Positions 13,761-22,651 of a DNA stretch of 32,691 nt are shown here, piece by piece; the stretch's first letter is position 1; the number at the start of each line of letters is the position of its first letter. This DNA comes from JBLFWJ01 sp047611425. GTDB taxonomy: Bacteria; Bacteroidota; Bacteroidia; UBA10329. The stretch is from the NCBI GenBank assembly GCA_047611425.1, contig JBLFWJ010000012.1, positions 1-32,691 on the forward strand, in the 5' to 3' direction. The translations under genes and the position numbers were made by a program. A model generated the notes under the pieces. It was not told the DNA's origin. It did not search any database and saw only the letters and a program-made list of their open reading frames with translations.

Positions 13761-15403
13761 TACAGTCCCAGTACGTCAACTCCTTGCTCAAAGACAACAT
13801 CAACGGGAATACCAGCTTCGCCTAAAGCATCAAGATCTGCTTGAAGGTCAGCTCCGATGTTTCCTTTCTCCTTCATCAAGGCGATTACTCCATCACGGTC
13901 TCCATCTCCTTGTAATTGAAGAATCAAGGCACTAAGCGAATTAGTCGCTGCTACCATCTTATCAAAGTCAACTCTATATCGACCATCCGTTTTGGTAAAT
14001 GCTCCCATTTCTTTGAAATAATTGAATCGAAGCATGTTTGCTTTCCCGTGTGCACTACTTGCACCAAATCGAACCGAACGAAATATTCCGGCAAGAAATG
14101 TCACGTAATTGTCCATCACTTTACCTTCGGTCAACTCCCCAATTTCAAAAAGCTGAGTTACCATATAAAGGCCTAAGATGTCGGCTTTACCTTCTTCCAA
14201 CGGAGAGAATGTTTCTTTAAGAGCCTCACGCACTAAGCCCTTGTTATTGATGGTATTCTTAATACCTAGACCGTGTGCCACTTCATGAAACATGGTGTTT
14301 CCAAAAAATGCATTGAACGTAATATTGGCCTGCTGATCCTCTACAATTAGTTGCTTTGAAATTGGAACTAAGATCTTATCGTACTTGGCGCGCATGGCGT
14401 TTTTCAATTGAGATCTACGCGTTCCTTTCTCCAGTTGAACCTCTTCGTCATTTGGAAGATTTACGGCAATAGTCTTGCTTCCTGCATTGCAGTCTCCAGA
14501 GTAATAAACCACATCAAATGCTGCCAATTGAGAATCTCGACCTGGTTCTTCCCGCTTATACTTGTCATCGCATGGAAGTGTCTCCTGCAACTGTGGAAGT
14601 AGCGTTGTATAGTGCGCCAATCGTTGGCTCCACTCTTTGTCTTTAATCAGGATGTAGCTTTCGTGAGCAGCCTTGTATCCATATAACTTATCCTCATAAT
14701 TCTCGATTGGGCCAATAATGAAATCCAGACCGTTATCCTTCATATCCATCCAAGCCAAATCACTGGCCATGTAGTCGTCCGTTCTCAACGCCTCAGCACG
14801 TAAAGTCAAATAATTCTTCAAGCTAGCTTCTTCGGCTAATTCAGAAGCCTGTACTAAAAGATCAGCAGCTTTATTCACCTGATCGCTGAAGTAATCATGA
14901 TACCACACTGTTTTGAGTTTTCCTTCTTCATCTCTACGAACCATTGTGTAAAGGCTTGTCTTGTTCTCATCTTCGAATTCATCGAATTCGTCCATAGTCA
15001 TGTCCGTTGGATAGAAGTTAGCTCCAAGCGGCTTCTCACCTATTCCTTCAACAAAAGACTGATCGTTATCCAATCTATCCCAAGGTCCGTAATTGATCCT
15101 TACAGCAGTTTCCATTCTTGGATCAGGAAGGTTGGCTAAAAGTTCATCTTTATCTCCGTAAGATTCATTCCAGAACAACTCGTCCATGATCTTAGCAGCC
15201 TCGATCATTATTGGAATCATTTTCTTCTCTGCTTCGGAAACTTTGGAAAGATCTGTGGTCAGCTTAAATGTTGTGTAAATTGATGAAGGGTCGTGAAATT
15301 CTACTTCAGCTTTTGCATCATCATTTGATGTTTCTTCTTTCGGTCCTGCACATCCAAATAAAAGACACGCAGATGCCACTAAAAATAAATTGTGCTTAAT
15401 CAT
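13760..15403 (-). CDS. M49-like (dipeptidyl peptidase III-related) zinc peptidase lipoprotein
   Basis: A 547-residue protein with a lipoprotein signal (MIKHNLFLVASACLLFGC) when started at ATG 15401-15403; an upstream start at 15439 would bury the signal and is rejected. The active-site helix is HEVAH (His373, Glu374, His377), and EEGKAD (Glu403, Glu404) 26 residues later matches the second M49 motif EECRAD. Classical M49 enzymes carry HExxGH; a form shorter by one residue, HExxH, is known in some bacterial members. The protein is probably anchored in the periplasm or outer membrane and trims peptides. It is coupled to yaaA downstream. A weak promoter core lies at 15437-15444. Confidence 0.85.
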   Translation of the reverse strand: MIKHNLFLVASACLLFGCAGPKEETSNDDAKAEVEFHDPSSIYTTFKLTTDLSKVSEAEKKMIPIMIEAAKIMDELFWNESYGDKDELLANLPDPRMETAVRINYGPWDRLDNDQSFVEGIGEKPLGANFYPTDMTMDEFDEFEDENKTSLYTMVRRDEEGKLKTVWYHDYFSDQVNKAADLLVQASELAEEASLKNYLTLRAEALRTDDYMASDLAWMDMKDNGLDFIIGPIENYEDKLYGYKAAHESYILIKDKEWSQRLAHYTTLLPQLQETLPCDDKYKREEPGRDSQLAAFDVVYYSGDCNAGSKTIAVNLPNDEEVQLEKGTRRSQLKNAMRAKYDKILVPISKQLIVEDQQANITFNAFFGNTMFHEVAHGLGIKNTINNKGLVREALKETFSPLEEGKADILGLYMVTQLFEIGELTEGKVMDNYVTFLAGIFRSVRFGASSAHGKANMLRFNYFKEMGAFTKTDGRYRVDFDKMVAATNSLSALILQLQGDGDRDGVIALMKEKGNIGADLQADLDALGEAGIPVDVVFEQGVDVLGL

Positions 15404-15436
15404 GACAAGGTTTTTGTAAAAGTTAACGGTGCGGCT

Positions 15437-15444
15437 CAAAGATG
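15437..15444 (-). promoter_or_regulatory. Possible -7 element for the M49-like peptidase gene
   Basis: CATCTTTG on the minus strand differs by one base from TAnnTTTG and lies about 33 bases before the ATG at 15403. The same octamer occurs before the genes at 2447 and 19905. No convincing -33 TTTG is visible. Confidence 0.3.
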
Positions 15445-15549
15445 GTTGATTTGCCTTTAGAACTGATCTGTGAGTTGAAAAAAAAAGAAAATATCAGTTG
15501 AATGCTGAATGGATGACAATTTTAGATTCAACTTTTTACTTTAGCGCTC

Positions 15550-15918
15550 ATGTTTTTGGCTACCATCGATTTTCTGGACGTTGCTTTTTTCGTTGTGAGG
15601 CAATTGCTTGTCATTACCATCATATACGTTGTAATAATCTTGGTGATTAGGGTTTCGGGTTATTACGAATTGAACAAATGTCCAGAATGCGGGCATCGGT
15701 TAAAACGATCTTCTAGAAGCTCCACAGAACATCTTGCCAAGCGGTTTAGTTTTGGAATACTTCCATTAAAGCGATACCGGTGTTACTCATGTTACTGGGA
15801 AGGCGCGGCTTTTCAAATCCATAAGAGTGGTTCGGAGCCCACTCCGAAAGAAAATGAATCTATTGAGGAAAAAGAGCCTACCAAAACAGAATCAGCCGAG
15901 GTCAAATTAGACGATTAG
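15550..15918 (+). CDS. Small membrane protein with a C4 zinc ribbon and acidic tail
   Basis: A 122-residue protein of unknown function. A long hydrophobic segment (about residues 7-36) makes one or two membrane passes. It is followed by a zinc-ribbon-like pair of knuckles CPEC (Cys44, Cys47) and CYSC (Cys78, Cys81), 30 residues apart and rich in basic residues, then a low-complexity acidic tail from about residue 95. A transcription start inferred from TACTTTAG at 15537-15544 would fall at the ATG, so the message may be leaderless. It stands alone, facing the DUF4112 gene. A membrane-anchored metal or nucleic-acid-binding role is possible but not shown. Confidence 0.7.
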   Translation: MFLATIDFLDVAFFVVRQLLVITIIYVVIILVIRVSGYYELNKCPECGHRLKRSSRSSTEHLAKRFSFGILPLKRYRCYSCYWEGAAFQIHKSGSEPTPKENESIEEKEPTKTESAEVKLDD

Positions 15919-15980
15919 GTTTTCGTGAGGAAGGTTTTGGTTAACTCATAATCACTCCAAACTAAGAACGACATACTGAT

Positions 15981-16397
15981 TCAATCTAGAACTTGTGATG
16001 GAGAATCCGGAACCGAATCGTTCACTTCATTCATAGTTGTAGAATGATGATCGATCAAAAGCCTGAGGTTTTTCAAGTTAGATTGAAAAAAGAAATCCCA
16101 TATATCACCTACAACTGGTATTCCACCTATGACTACATCTATTAATACGTTGAAAAGCATTCGGAGTATTAATTTGGCTGGAGCGCCATGCCGGACGAGG
16201 CTAGCTACTATAAACAAAGAAATTAATCCTGTAATCACATCACCAACCACTGGTATGAGTCCAATTATGGGGTCTAATCCTACCCTCTTATTGATGATTG
16301 GAATGCGGATCCATTCGTCCATGATCCAAACAAGCCGTTTAGCAAATTCAATATCCTTTGGAGCCGGAACCCCGCTACCTATTTTCTGTTGACTCAT
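15981..16397 (-). CDS. DUF4112 domain-containing membrane protein
   Basis: A 138-residue protein with the DUF4112 signature: an N-terminal amphipathic stretch, then DPIIGLIPVVGDVI at about residue 45 and a second related hairpin GGIPVVGDIWDFFF near residue 95. The internal duplication of the G.IPVVGD motif suggests a symmetric membrane hairpin pair. Function is unknown. The ATG at 16395-16397 is preferred over TTG at 16400. It overlaps the acyltransferase gene by 23 bases, so the two are co-translated and may act at the same membrane. Confidence 0.9.
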   Translation of the reverse strand: MSQQKIGSGVPAPKDIEFAKRLVWIMDEWIRIPIINKRVGLDPIIGLIPVVGDVITGLISLFIVASLVRHGAPAKLILRMLFNVLIDVVIGGIPVVGDIWDFFFQSNLKNLRLLIDHHSTTMNEVNDSVPDSPSQVLD

Positions 16398-16962
16398 CAA
16401 CCATTTTAGGATTGAACTTTTCGGGATGATGTGCAGTTACCGAACGGTAGAAATCTTCAATTATTGAGAAGTCTTTTGCCATGTCATCCGATGGGTACAA
16501 TACTTTTCCAAATCCGCATTCCTTTTTTCCATAATCAATGTAAGCTAATACGATGGGCACATTTGCGCCCTTTGCCATGTGGTAGAACCCCGTTTTCCAA
16601 CGGGTTGTTCTAGATCGGGTTCCTTCCGGAGCAATTACGACAAACAATTCTTCTCTTTCATTAAAGATTCGACTCACTTCATCAACGAAGTTGTTTTTTT
16701 TAGATCGGTCTACAGGAATTCCGCCCAGCAACTTGAAAACCCATCCCAAGGCGCCATCAAACAATTCCTTTTTGGCTAAGAATTGACCACGAGGTTTCAT
16801 AAGATAATCCAACCCTAGCCCTATCGGGAAATCGCGATTTGCCGTGTGCGGAGCAACAAGTACAACCGCCTTCTTTACTCCATCAGGCATTTCAGGTTTT
16901 GCAGTCCAGCCACCCAATCGATAATAACGGAAATGACACAGCCAAAGAAGAAATTCGCTCAT
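16375..16962 (-). CDS. Lysophospholipid acyltransferase (PlsC-like)
   Basis: A 195-residue enzyme of the glycerolipid acyltransferase family, which transfers acyl chains to lysophosphatidic acid or a related acceptor at the inner membrane. The catalytic motif H-x4-D is HTANRD (His39, Asp44), and the phosphate-binding motif is EGTRSR (from Glu113). A third block, GGIPVDRS at about 80-87, also fits. It is short and lacks the N-terminal transmembrane helix of Escherichia coli PlsC, like the compact versions common in Bacteroidota; these may act on ornithine lipids or other acceptors. CATATTTG on the minus strand (16983-16990) could be its -7 element, squeezed between the preceding terminator and the gene. 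Confidence 0.9.
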   Translation of the reverse strand: MSEFLLWLCHFRYYRLGGWTAKPEMPDGVKKAVVLVAPHTANRDFPIGLGLDYLMKPRGQFLAKKELFDGALGWVFKLLGGIPVDRSKKNNFVDEVSRIFNEREELFVVIAPEGTRSRTTRWKTGFYHMAKGANVPIVLAYIDYGKKECGFGKVLYPSDDMAKDFSIIEDFYRSVTAHHPEKFNPKMVDESTENR

Positions 16963-16995
16963 AATCAGATTCTTAGTTTGGACAAATATGAGGAC

Positions 16996-17024
16996 AAAAA
17001 AAGAGGTCGCATCAAGCGACCTCT
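16996..17024 (-). terminator. Intrinsic terminator of the large T9SS cargo gene
   Basis: Nine-base arms AGAGGTCGC (17002-17010) and GCGACCTCT (17016-17024) with a 5-base loop run into seven T residues on the minus strand (17002-16996). It lies about 26 bases after the stop of the 951-residue gene. It also insulates the acyltransferase gene, whose promoter must lie in the ~30 bases that follow. Confidence 0.92.
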
Positions 17025-17049
17025 CATTTATTCAGGATGGTTCGATAGA

Positions 17050-19905
17050 TTACTTTATCACTACTCTATCGGTCCATGTTCCTTCACCTGTATTCACTGT
17101 AAGCAGGTATGTTCCAGTTGCTAAAGCTGTAAAATCAAGCTTTTTAAGTTGTCCTTCAATAATGGAAGACATTGCGCTGCTAAAAACAGACTTACCGGTT
17201 AGGTCGGTTACAGAAATATCAATTGGAGCGTTGAATGTTTGCCCAAATTCAACCGTAATAATACCATTGCTTGGGTTTGGATATGCTGATATAGAATTTG
17301 CCAAAACAGTCGCTTCGATTCCAACAGAAGGGTCGATTGTAACATCAACAGGCGTTCTTGAACTAATACATTCAACTCCATCAGCTTCTACTTCCCAATC
17401 GTAGTAGTAATAGTAGTATTGCTGGCTTCCTGTATTTGCTCCAGTAATGGTAACCATATCTCCTACTGTATATGGGAAATTAACATTACCAGGGCTATCG
17501 TCTCTCCACATTCCGTGGTCTGCTTCGAGGGCACGAAACCTGTAGTCAGTTCCTGGTACTAAATCCCAATTTGTAAAGTAAATCCTTGATTCTCCTGCAG
17601 GAATATTGAACTCCTGGCTAAAAACTGTATTACCATTGGAATCTTCAATGTAAGCTGTTCTATTTCCAGCAGTTTCAGTGTAGACTTTCACTGAAATCAA
17701 AGAGCAATCCTCATTAACATCAAAGTAATTGTAGTAGGTAGTTGAAGTGTGATACACTCCATCACCAGCTTTATTAGTTCTTGCGCCATAAGTGGTACCA
17801 CCACCGTATGCATGAACTTCTTCCACATAAAAAGTTGTGTTGCTATTTACTACTGGGGTTGTCCAGTTTGCACCAGCACCAACTGGACTTCCTCCAGCTG
17901 CCTGATCATACCAGTTGAATTCAGAGCCAACCCCAGTTGCTATTAGATCTGCTGGTCCAGCGCTTGGAATAACCACATCATTAGCATTTGGAGCAGGTGC
18001 ATTCAAAGTTGAAACATTAATAGGTGTTGAGGTGAAATCGTCACAGGCGCCAGATATTGTAACTGAGTAGCTACCAGGTTGGCTTACTGTAATACTCTGA
18101 CCGGTCATCTGGTTAGACCAAGTATACTCTGATGCTGCTGTTGATGTTAGAATAACTGATCCTCCCTCACAGAATTCAAGATCACCAGTGGCGGAAACCG
18201 TTGGAGTCTCATCAGGTGAAACTTCTACCAATAATGATGCAGAAACCGCATCGCAGCCATTTGGTGCAGTTACATGAACCATATAAGTTCCTGGAGTAGT
18301 CACGCTAATAGATGGCGTAGTAGCTCCATTAGACCATAGGTATGTATATCCGGATCCGGTAGGGCCATCAAGGTCAAGTGATTGTCCAGCACACAGCACT
18401 GTTTCTCCACTTGAAGTAATTACCGTTTCAGGTGCAATACACTCGTTCTCAATAACCGTTAGGAATTGATCGGCAATAGGGTTTGTAACTACCTGATGAA
18501 TACCTGAAGATGGCCAGTCGATTACAACGCTATCAATAGCAGTGTTTACTCCAAGACCAAAGTGACATTGAAGTGAATTTGAGATACCATAACTCTCTCC
18601 AGCTCTTACTTCTCTAACTTGTTGTCCCCAAGGGCCATAAAGTCGAACGACAGATCCTATAGCACTTCTGTTTGAGATTGTTCCCTCAAGGTTTACTACC
18701 ACCCAGTGATTGTCGTTTCCATCATTCATCCAAACTGCATCAGCCGTACCAGAAGGTGTGGTATAAATGTTTGCGTATCCACCATAGATATCCAAGAAAC
18801 CATCATGGTTCAAATCTCCAACTGCCAGAGATTCCATATCATTTGACCCAAACAAGCCATTGATTTTTGTGAAAGTCTTGTCTCCGTTGTTTCGGTAATA
18901 AGCGTAGTCCGTGCCTGTAACTATTACATCCACATACATATCATTATCAAAGTCTCGCATTAGACCTTGAATAGGTGTACCAACAGACATGTCCAAACCA
19001 GTTGTAGCAAATATGTCTGTAAAAACGTTATTTACATTTTCAAGAAGCATATTATCTACATCGTGATTTGTGATGAATGCATCAAAATCTCCATCATTGT
19101 CCATATCCTGGAAGTCAGTTGTCCATGACTGCGCACCTATCCTTAAATTAAAAGGGTCGGAAAAATCTTCTGCATAGTTGTTATTTCCGTCATTCAAGAA
19201 AACTTGATTTATCCTTCTTTCGTCAGTCGGGTCAGAAACGCCCTGCCGACAATGAGTGATATAAAGGTCAAGGTCACCATCAAGATCAAAATCTGTAAAG
19301 GTTGAACCGTAGTTACCAGAACCATCCCAACCACCAGTTGGGGTCATTGGTATAATGTCATCTCCAGAATACTCAAAATTGCCAGTTCCGTCATTCTTCC
19401 AAATACCAGAAGGGCCGGTATCTCCACAAGAAAAGAAATCAATGTATCCATCGCCATCCATATCGGCAACATTCACACATTGAGTATCCAAACCGTAAGA
19501 TGGCAATTCACTAACAACATAGTTTGTACCAGTAGCATCTGCTTTCGCATAGTCTGGTTGCCCACCGAATAAACCGGAGAAAACATCTCCATAACCATTG
19601 TTGTTTGCATCACCAGCAGTCATACCCCATGCGTTCCCGCCATCCATTTCAGGGCCATCAAGTTCAGTCCAAATTCCGTTCAACCCTTGATACTCGATAT
19701 ATAGGTTTCTCGCATCATCAAGGCAAACAATATCGTCTAATCGGTCACCATTCATATCTTGAATGCACAAAGCCACACCACTATATTTAGTTGGGTCTGT
19801 AACGTTAGAAACTTGATTGGTAAAAGAAGTTTGCGCAACAGCCGTTGCTGGTATTAATGCGGCTAGAATAAGCCAGTACCTTCGGGTAAAATTCTTCAAT
19901 TTCAT
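17050..19905 (-). CDS. Secreted FG-GAP/ASPIC (CRTAC1-like) protein with Ig-like domains and T9SS tail
   Basis: An exported 951-residue protein. Residues 1-24 are a Sec signal (ending ATAVAQ). About residues 30-400 form a beta-propeller with at least seven calcium-binding-type loops (such as DMNGDRLDD, DMDGDGYID, DFDLDGDLD, DMDNDGDFD, DLNHDGFLD). An ASPIC/UnbV domain follows (about 400-480, SAIGSVVRLYG...FGLG). Then come two or three Ig/PKD-like repeats, each with a cysteine and TYLWSNG or YTWSNQ, and an unusual beta region with six consecutive tyrosines. It ends in a canonical T9SS type A domain (ISAYPNPSNG...ATGTYLLTV). It is likely a surface adhesin or carbohydrate-binding protein. The single gene has its own terminator, and a possible -7 element CATCTTTG lies at 19940-19947. 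Confidence 0.9.
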   Translation of the reverse strand: MKLKNFTRRYWLILAALIPATAVAQTSFTNQVSNVTDPTKYSGVALCIQDMNGDRLDDIVCLDDARNLYIEYQGLNGIWTELDGPEMDGGNAWGMTAGDANNNGYGDVFSGLFGGQPDYAKADATGTNYVVSELPSYGLDTQCVNVADMDGDGYIDFFSCGDTGPSGIWKNDGTGNFEYSGDDIIPMTPTGGWDGSGNYGSTFTDFDLDGDLDLYITHCRQGVSDPTDERRINQVFLNDGNNNYAEDFSDPFNLRIGAQSWTTDFQDMDNDGDFDAFITNHDVDNMLLENVNNVFTDIFATTGLDMSVGTPIQGLMRDFDNDMYVDVIVTGTDYAYYRNNGDKTFTKINGLFGSNDMESLAVGDLNHDGFLDIYGGYANIYTTPSGTADAVWMNDGNDNHWVVVNLEGTISNRSAIGSVVRLYGPWGQQVREVRAGESYGISNSLQCHFGLGVNTAIDSVVIDWPSSGIHQVVTNPIADQFLTVIENECIAPETVITSSGETVLCAGQSLDLDGPTGSGYTYLWSNGATTPSISVTTPGTYMVHVTAPNGCDAVSASLLVEVSPDETPTVSATGDLEFCEGGSVILTSTAASEYTWSNQMTGQSITVSQPGSYSVTISGACDDFTSTPINVSTLNAPAPNANDVVIPSAGPADLIATGVGSEFNWYDQAAGGSPVGAGANWTTPVVNSNTTFYVEEVHAYGGGTTYGARTNKAGDGVYHTSTTYYNYFDVNEDCSLISVKVYTETAGNRTAYIEDSNGNTVFSQEFNIPAGESRIYFTNWDLVPGTDYRFRALEADHGMWRDDSPGNVNFPYTVGDMVTITGANTGSQQYYYYYYDWEVEADGVECISSRTPVDVTIDPSVGIEATVLANSISAYPNPSNGIITVEFGQTFNAPIDISVTDLTGKSVFSSAMSSIIEGQLKKLDFTALATGTYLLTVNTGEGTWTDRVVIK

Positions 19906-20038
19906 TTGATTTTAATTGCGGTTCAAACCGTATTTCATGCAAAGATGCCAAAAAACATTGCTGATTTTTGACTTTTGGATTACAAATCAACGCTTAACCG
20001 ATGAACCGCTTATTTCCAAAGGGTTAGAGGACCACTAA

Positions 20039-20797
20039 TTAAATCTCCTCCAAGCTTTTACTGGGAACCCAGCCTGTATTGCCATCAGGAAGTTTGATAC
20101 GCTTCCAATCCCCAGTTTGATCTTCCTCTTCGACTACGAGTCCTTCGTGAACAACGAACAGATCGTTGCCACTCTTATCTGGTGAACTCTTTACCGTTAG
20201 GGAGGGTTGCATTACAACTGCCCGATTGTCGTTGGTCAGGTGGTTAAAAGAGGTTTGAGCTAAGTAGACACTTAAGAGAAGAAAAACTCCGAATACGATT
20301 GATCCAAAGAATCCATTCTTTTTAATGAAGGGATTTGTAGCCGTAACAAATAGGATTATGCATCCAACCAAAAAGCAGGCTATCAAAACAACTAGCCATG
20401 CCCATTGATCCACATGAAGAATCTGGTATAGACTGTTCCATTTAGTAACGAACCACAATTCTGGAACTGCCTCAATCTTATCTACGGTTCTAAGTTTTGC
20501 CAAGCGAAGGTTGAACTGAATATCCTCATCAGAAGGGGCAAGTTTTAGCGCTCGTTCATAATTAAGAATTGCCCTTGGAATATTTCCCGTTCGGAAATAG
20601 GCGTTACCCAAATTGAAGTGCACTTCTGCCGAAACATACTCTTGACCAAGAATTGATTCGTATTGAATAATCGCGGAATCTAAGGATCCAGAAATGAATG
20701 CCTTATCTCCGATAGACTTGATTTCTTCCACTTGGGCAAATGCTCCAACAGTAAGCAAGACAACCGCAAGAATCAATATGAGCAGCCGCTTAAACAT
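20039..20797 (-). CDS. batE: BatE: TPR and SH3-domain protein of the Bat operon
   Basis: A 252-residue protein ending the operon. It has a signal peptide (ending GAFAQ), TPR repeats (about residues 25-105, VHFNLGNAYFRTGNIPRAILNYERALKLAPSDED), two transmembrane segments (about 133-157 and 165-185) and a C-terminal bacterial SH3 domain (about 195-250, ending GNTGWVPSKSLEEI). Bat proteins were named for aerotolerance in Bacteroides and are thought to form an envelope complex; BatE's SH3 domain may contact cell wall. Its start overlaps the batD stop by 8 bases. No clear terminator follows it. Confidence 0.9.
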   Translation of the reverse strand: MFKRLLILILAVVLLTVGAFAQVEEIKSIGDKAFISGSLDSAIIQYESILGQEYVSAEVHFNLGNAYFRTGNIPRAILNYERALKLAPSDEDIQFNLRLAKLRTVDKIEAVPELWFVTKWNSLYQILHVDQWAWLVVLIACFLVGCIILFVTATNPFIKKNGFFGSIVFGVFLLLSVYLAQTSFNHLTNDNRAVVMQPSLTVKSSPDKSGNDLFVVHEGLVVEEEDQTGDWKRIKLPDGNTGWVPSKSLEEI

Positions 20798-22589
20798 GAT
20801 CTTGGATCTTGATTACAGCGTTCATTGCTTGATTATAAATTTCACTCATTGAGCCGCCAGAAGATGGCGCGTACCGTTTAAACTCTGCATCGCTCATCAC
20901 CTTCAAGTAGGCTTCAGAAACCTCAGTAGGCACTTCTTTCTCATTGAACAACGAAGTGATTTTCTCTTTGCTCATTTCACTTTGCGGAACGTTGAATTGA
21001 TCTCCAATGAAACCAGACATAGCCTTTTGAATCTCTTCGTAAAACTCGGCTTCCTTATTTTCATTCTTCAATTTCTCCGCAGTTTTCAATCGCTTTCTAG
21101 AAAGTGATTTGGCCCGTTTGCTTTTGGTGTGTGCTTCGTTGCCAACTGTTGAAGCAATGTATCCTCGGTAACCAAAGAATCCTGTAAGTAGAATAAACGG
21201 CATCAACAAGATCAGATAAAAACTCCCAGATCGATAGAATAGATCGCCTTGGGTAATGATTAGATATTGCCCTTGCTTGATGTATCGAATATCACTTCCT
21301 ATTACCTTAAGGTCTTCTTTGCTCGCTACGTTGATAGTTCCTTGAGTACCACCTTCTTCCTCGTCTCCTTTTTCCACGTTGATTACAATCATTTCTGATT
21401 GCTTGGTCACATACTTATTCTGCTTTGGGTCGTAATAACTAAAAGTGAAAGGCCCCAATTCAAACTCCCCAGCATAACGAGGAATAAGCAAGTATTCAAA
21501 GGTTCTTGACCCTGAAATTCCTGAGGGACTGACCTTGATTTTATCGCTGGTCTTCGGATCGTATGATTCTACATCTGGAGGAAGATCCAACTCTGGAGCC
21601 CGTACCTGATACAGATTTCCTTTACCGCTAATTGTAATCTTCAAATCGATGGTCTCATTCGATTTCAACTCGGTGCGGTTCACCTTGGTTTTCATATTGA
21701 AGGTTCCAGTCAAACCGGTAAAATCTGCTGGTTTTCCTGAAGAAGGAAGATCCTTCACATTGATTGTAGCACCAGGAATTACTAAAGAGGCCCGAACATT
21801 CTGATATCCTCCTCCAAACATGTCGAATATTGATCGACTTCTTTTACCCGATTGTTGTCTTATAACGAGATCAACTGGTGTGGCGGGAATTTCAATATTT
21901 CCAGCTTTTTGAGGATAAAGAATCGTCTTTTTCAACTCCAAAACCTGATACTGAACTCCATCCCGAATTTCATCTTTCACTTGAATCTGGGCACCGGGAT
22001 CAATATCCTCTTTCCAAAACCCTTCGAACGTTGGTAGTTCAATGCCTTCCAAATTCACCACACTAACCCGGCTGTAAACCTTATGTATTGCGATGATCTG
22101 CTCACCACGATCAACGTTTCTCTTGCTCAGTTCTAATTCACCAAAAAGAGTTTCGGCATTGGCCTGAGCTGGTTGTTGTGCACCTTGATTGTTTTGTTTT
22201 TTCGGTCCGGACTTTGCTCCGGCCTTACCCTTTAATACTTTGATTTTTAGTGGATTGGACTTGACCACCTTTCCATCAACAGTCATTTGAGCTTGACCGA
22301 TATTAATCTCTCCTACTTCAATTGCCTGCAAGTAAAAGCTCAAAGTCAAAGACTGAGTCATGCTTCCATTAACGAATTGCATGCTGGATGATCGGTTCGG
22401 TCCACCAAGTACTCTGAACCTTGAAAAATCTGGAGGTGTGAAATTATCTCCACTATCATCAATGCTGAAAGAAATTTGAAACTGCTGACCCAGCTGAACC
22501 TGAGCAGGGGCGCTGGCCTTCAGCGTTTGTGCAATTGAATCTGCCGGGCCAATGAAGAAAGCCAACAAAAGAATGAAGCACCGAGCCAT
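20790..22589 (-). CDS. batD: BatD: large periplasmic beta-domain protein of the Bat operon
   Basis: About 599 residues from ATG 22587-22589. It has a signal peptide (MARCFILLLAFFIG...DSIAQ), several beta-rich domains (KASAPAQVQLGQQFQISF, then LSKRNVDRGEQI and KVNRTELKSNETIDLKITISGKG), one membrane segment near residue 465 (FYLILLMPFILLTGFFGY), and a cytoplasmic helical tail (MSGFIGDQFNVPQ). An upstream GTG at 22653-22655 overlapping the batC stop (GTGA) would add 22 residues, but those codons are read from an interspersed repeat and would bury the signal peptide, so the ATG is preferred. It probably links the cytoplasmic and periplasmic parts of the Bat complex. Confidence 0.9.
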   Translation of the reverse strand: MARCFILLLAFFIGPADSIAQTLKASAPAQVQLGQQFQISFSIDDSGDNFTPPDFSRFRVLGGPNRSSSMQFVNGSMTQSLTLSFYLQAIEVGEINIGQAQMTVDGKVVKSNPLKIKVLKGKAGAKSGPKKQNNQGAQQPAQANAETLFGELELSKRNVDRGEQIIAIHKVYSRVSVVNLEGIELPTFEGFWKEDIDPGAQIQVKDEIRDGVQYQVLELKKTILYPQKAGNIEIPATPVDLVIRQQSGKRSRSIFDMFGGGYQNVRASLVIPGATINVKDLPSSGKPADFTGLTGTFNMKTKVNRTELKSNETIDLKITISGKGNLYQVRAPELDLPPDVESYDPKTSDKIKVSPSGISGSRTFEYLLIPRYAGEFELGPFTFSYYDPKQNKYVTKQSEMIVINVEKGDEEEGGTQGTINVASKEDLKVIGSDIRYIKQGQYLIITQGDLFYRSGSFYLILLMPFILLTGFFGYRGYIASTVGNEAHTKSKRAKSLSRKRLKTAEKLKNENKEAEFYEEIQKAMSGFIGDQFNVPQSEMSKEKITSLFNEKEVPTEVSEAYLKVMSDAEFKRYAPSSGGSMSEIYNQAMNAVIKIQDHV

Positions 22590-22618
22590 GAGACCCTTCG
22601 CTGCGCTCTGGGTGACGC
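22590..22618. repeat. Short dispersed repeat between batC and batD
   Basis: The segment begins AGACCCTTCGCTGCGCTC and ends GGGTGACGC. It belongs to a sequence type I know to be scattered in intergenic DNA of many Bacteroidota. It shares ACCCTTCG.CTGCG with the insertion in repeat copy B (about 2199). It directly precedes the batD ATG and fills most of the 65 bases between the batC stop and that ATG, in an operon where the other genes overlap or nearly touch. Confidence 0.6.
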
Positions 22619-22651
22619 TTGTAATTCTAACGATATGTTCGGCCGATGTTC

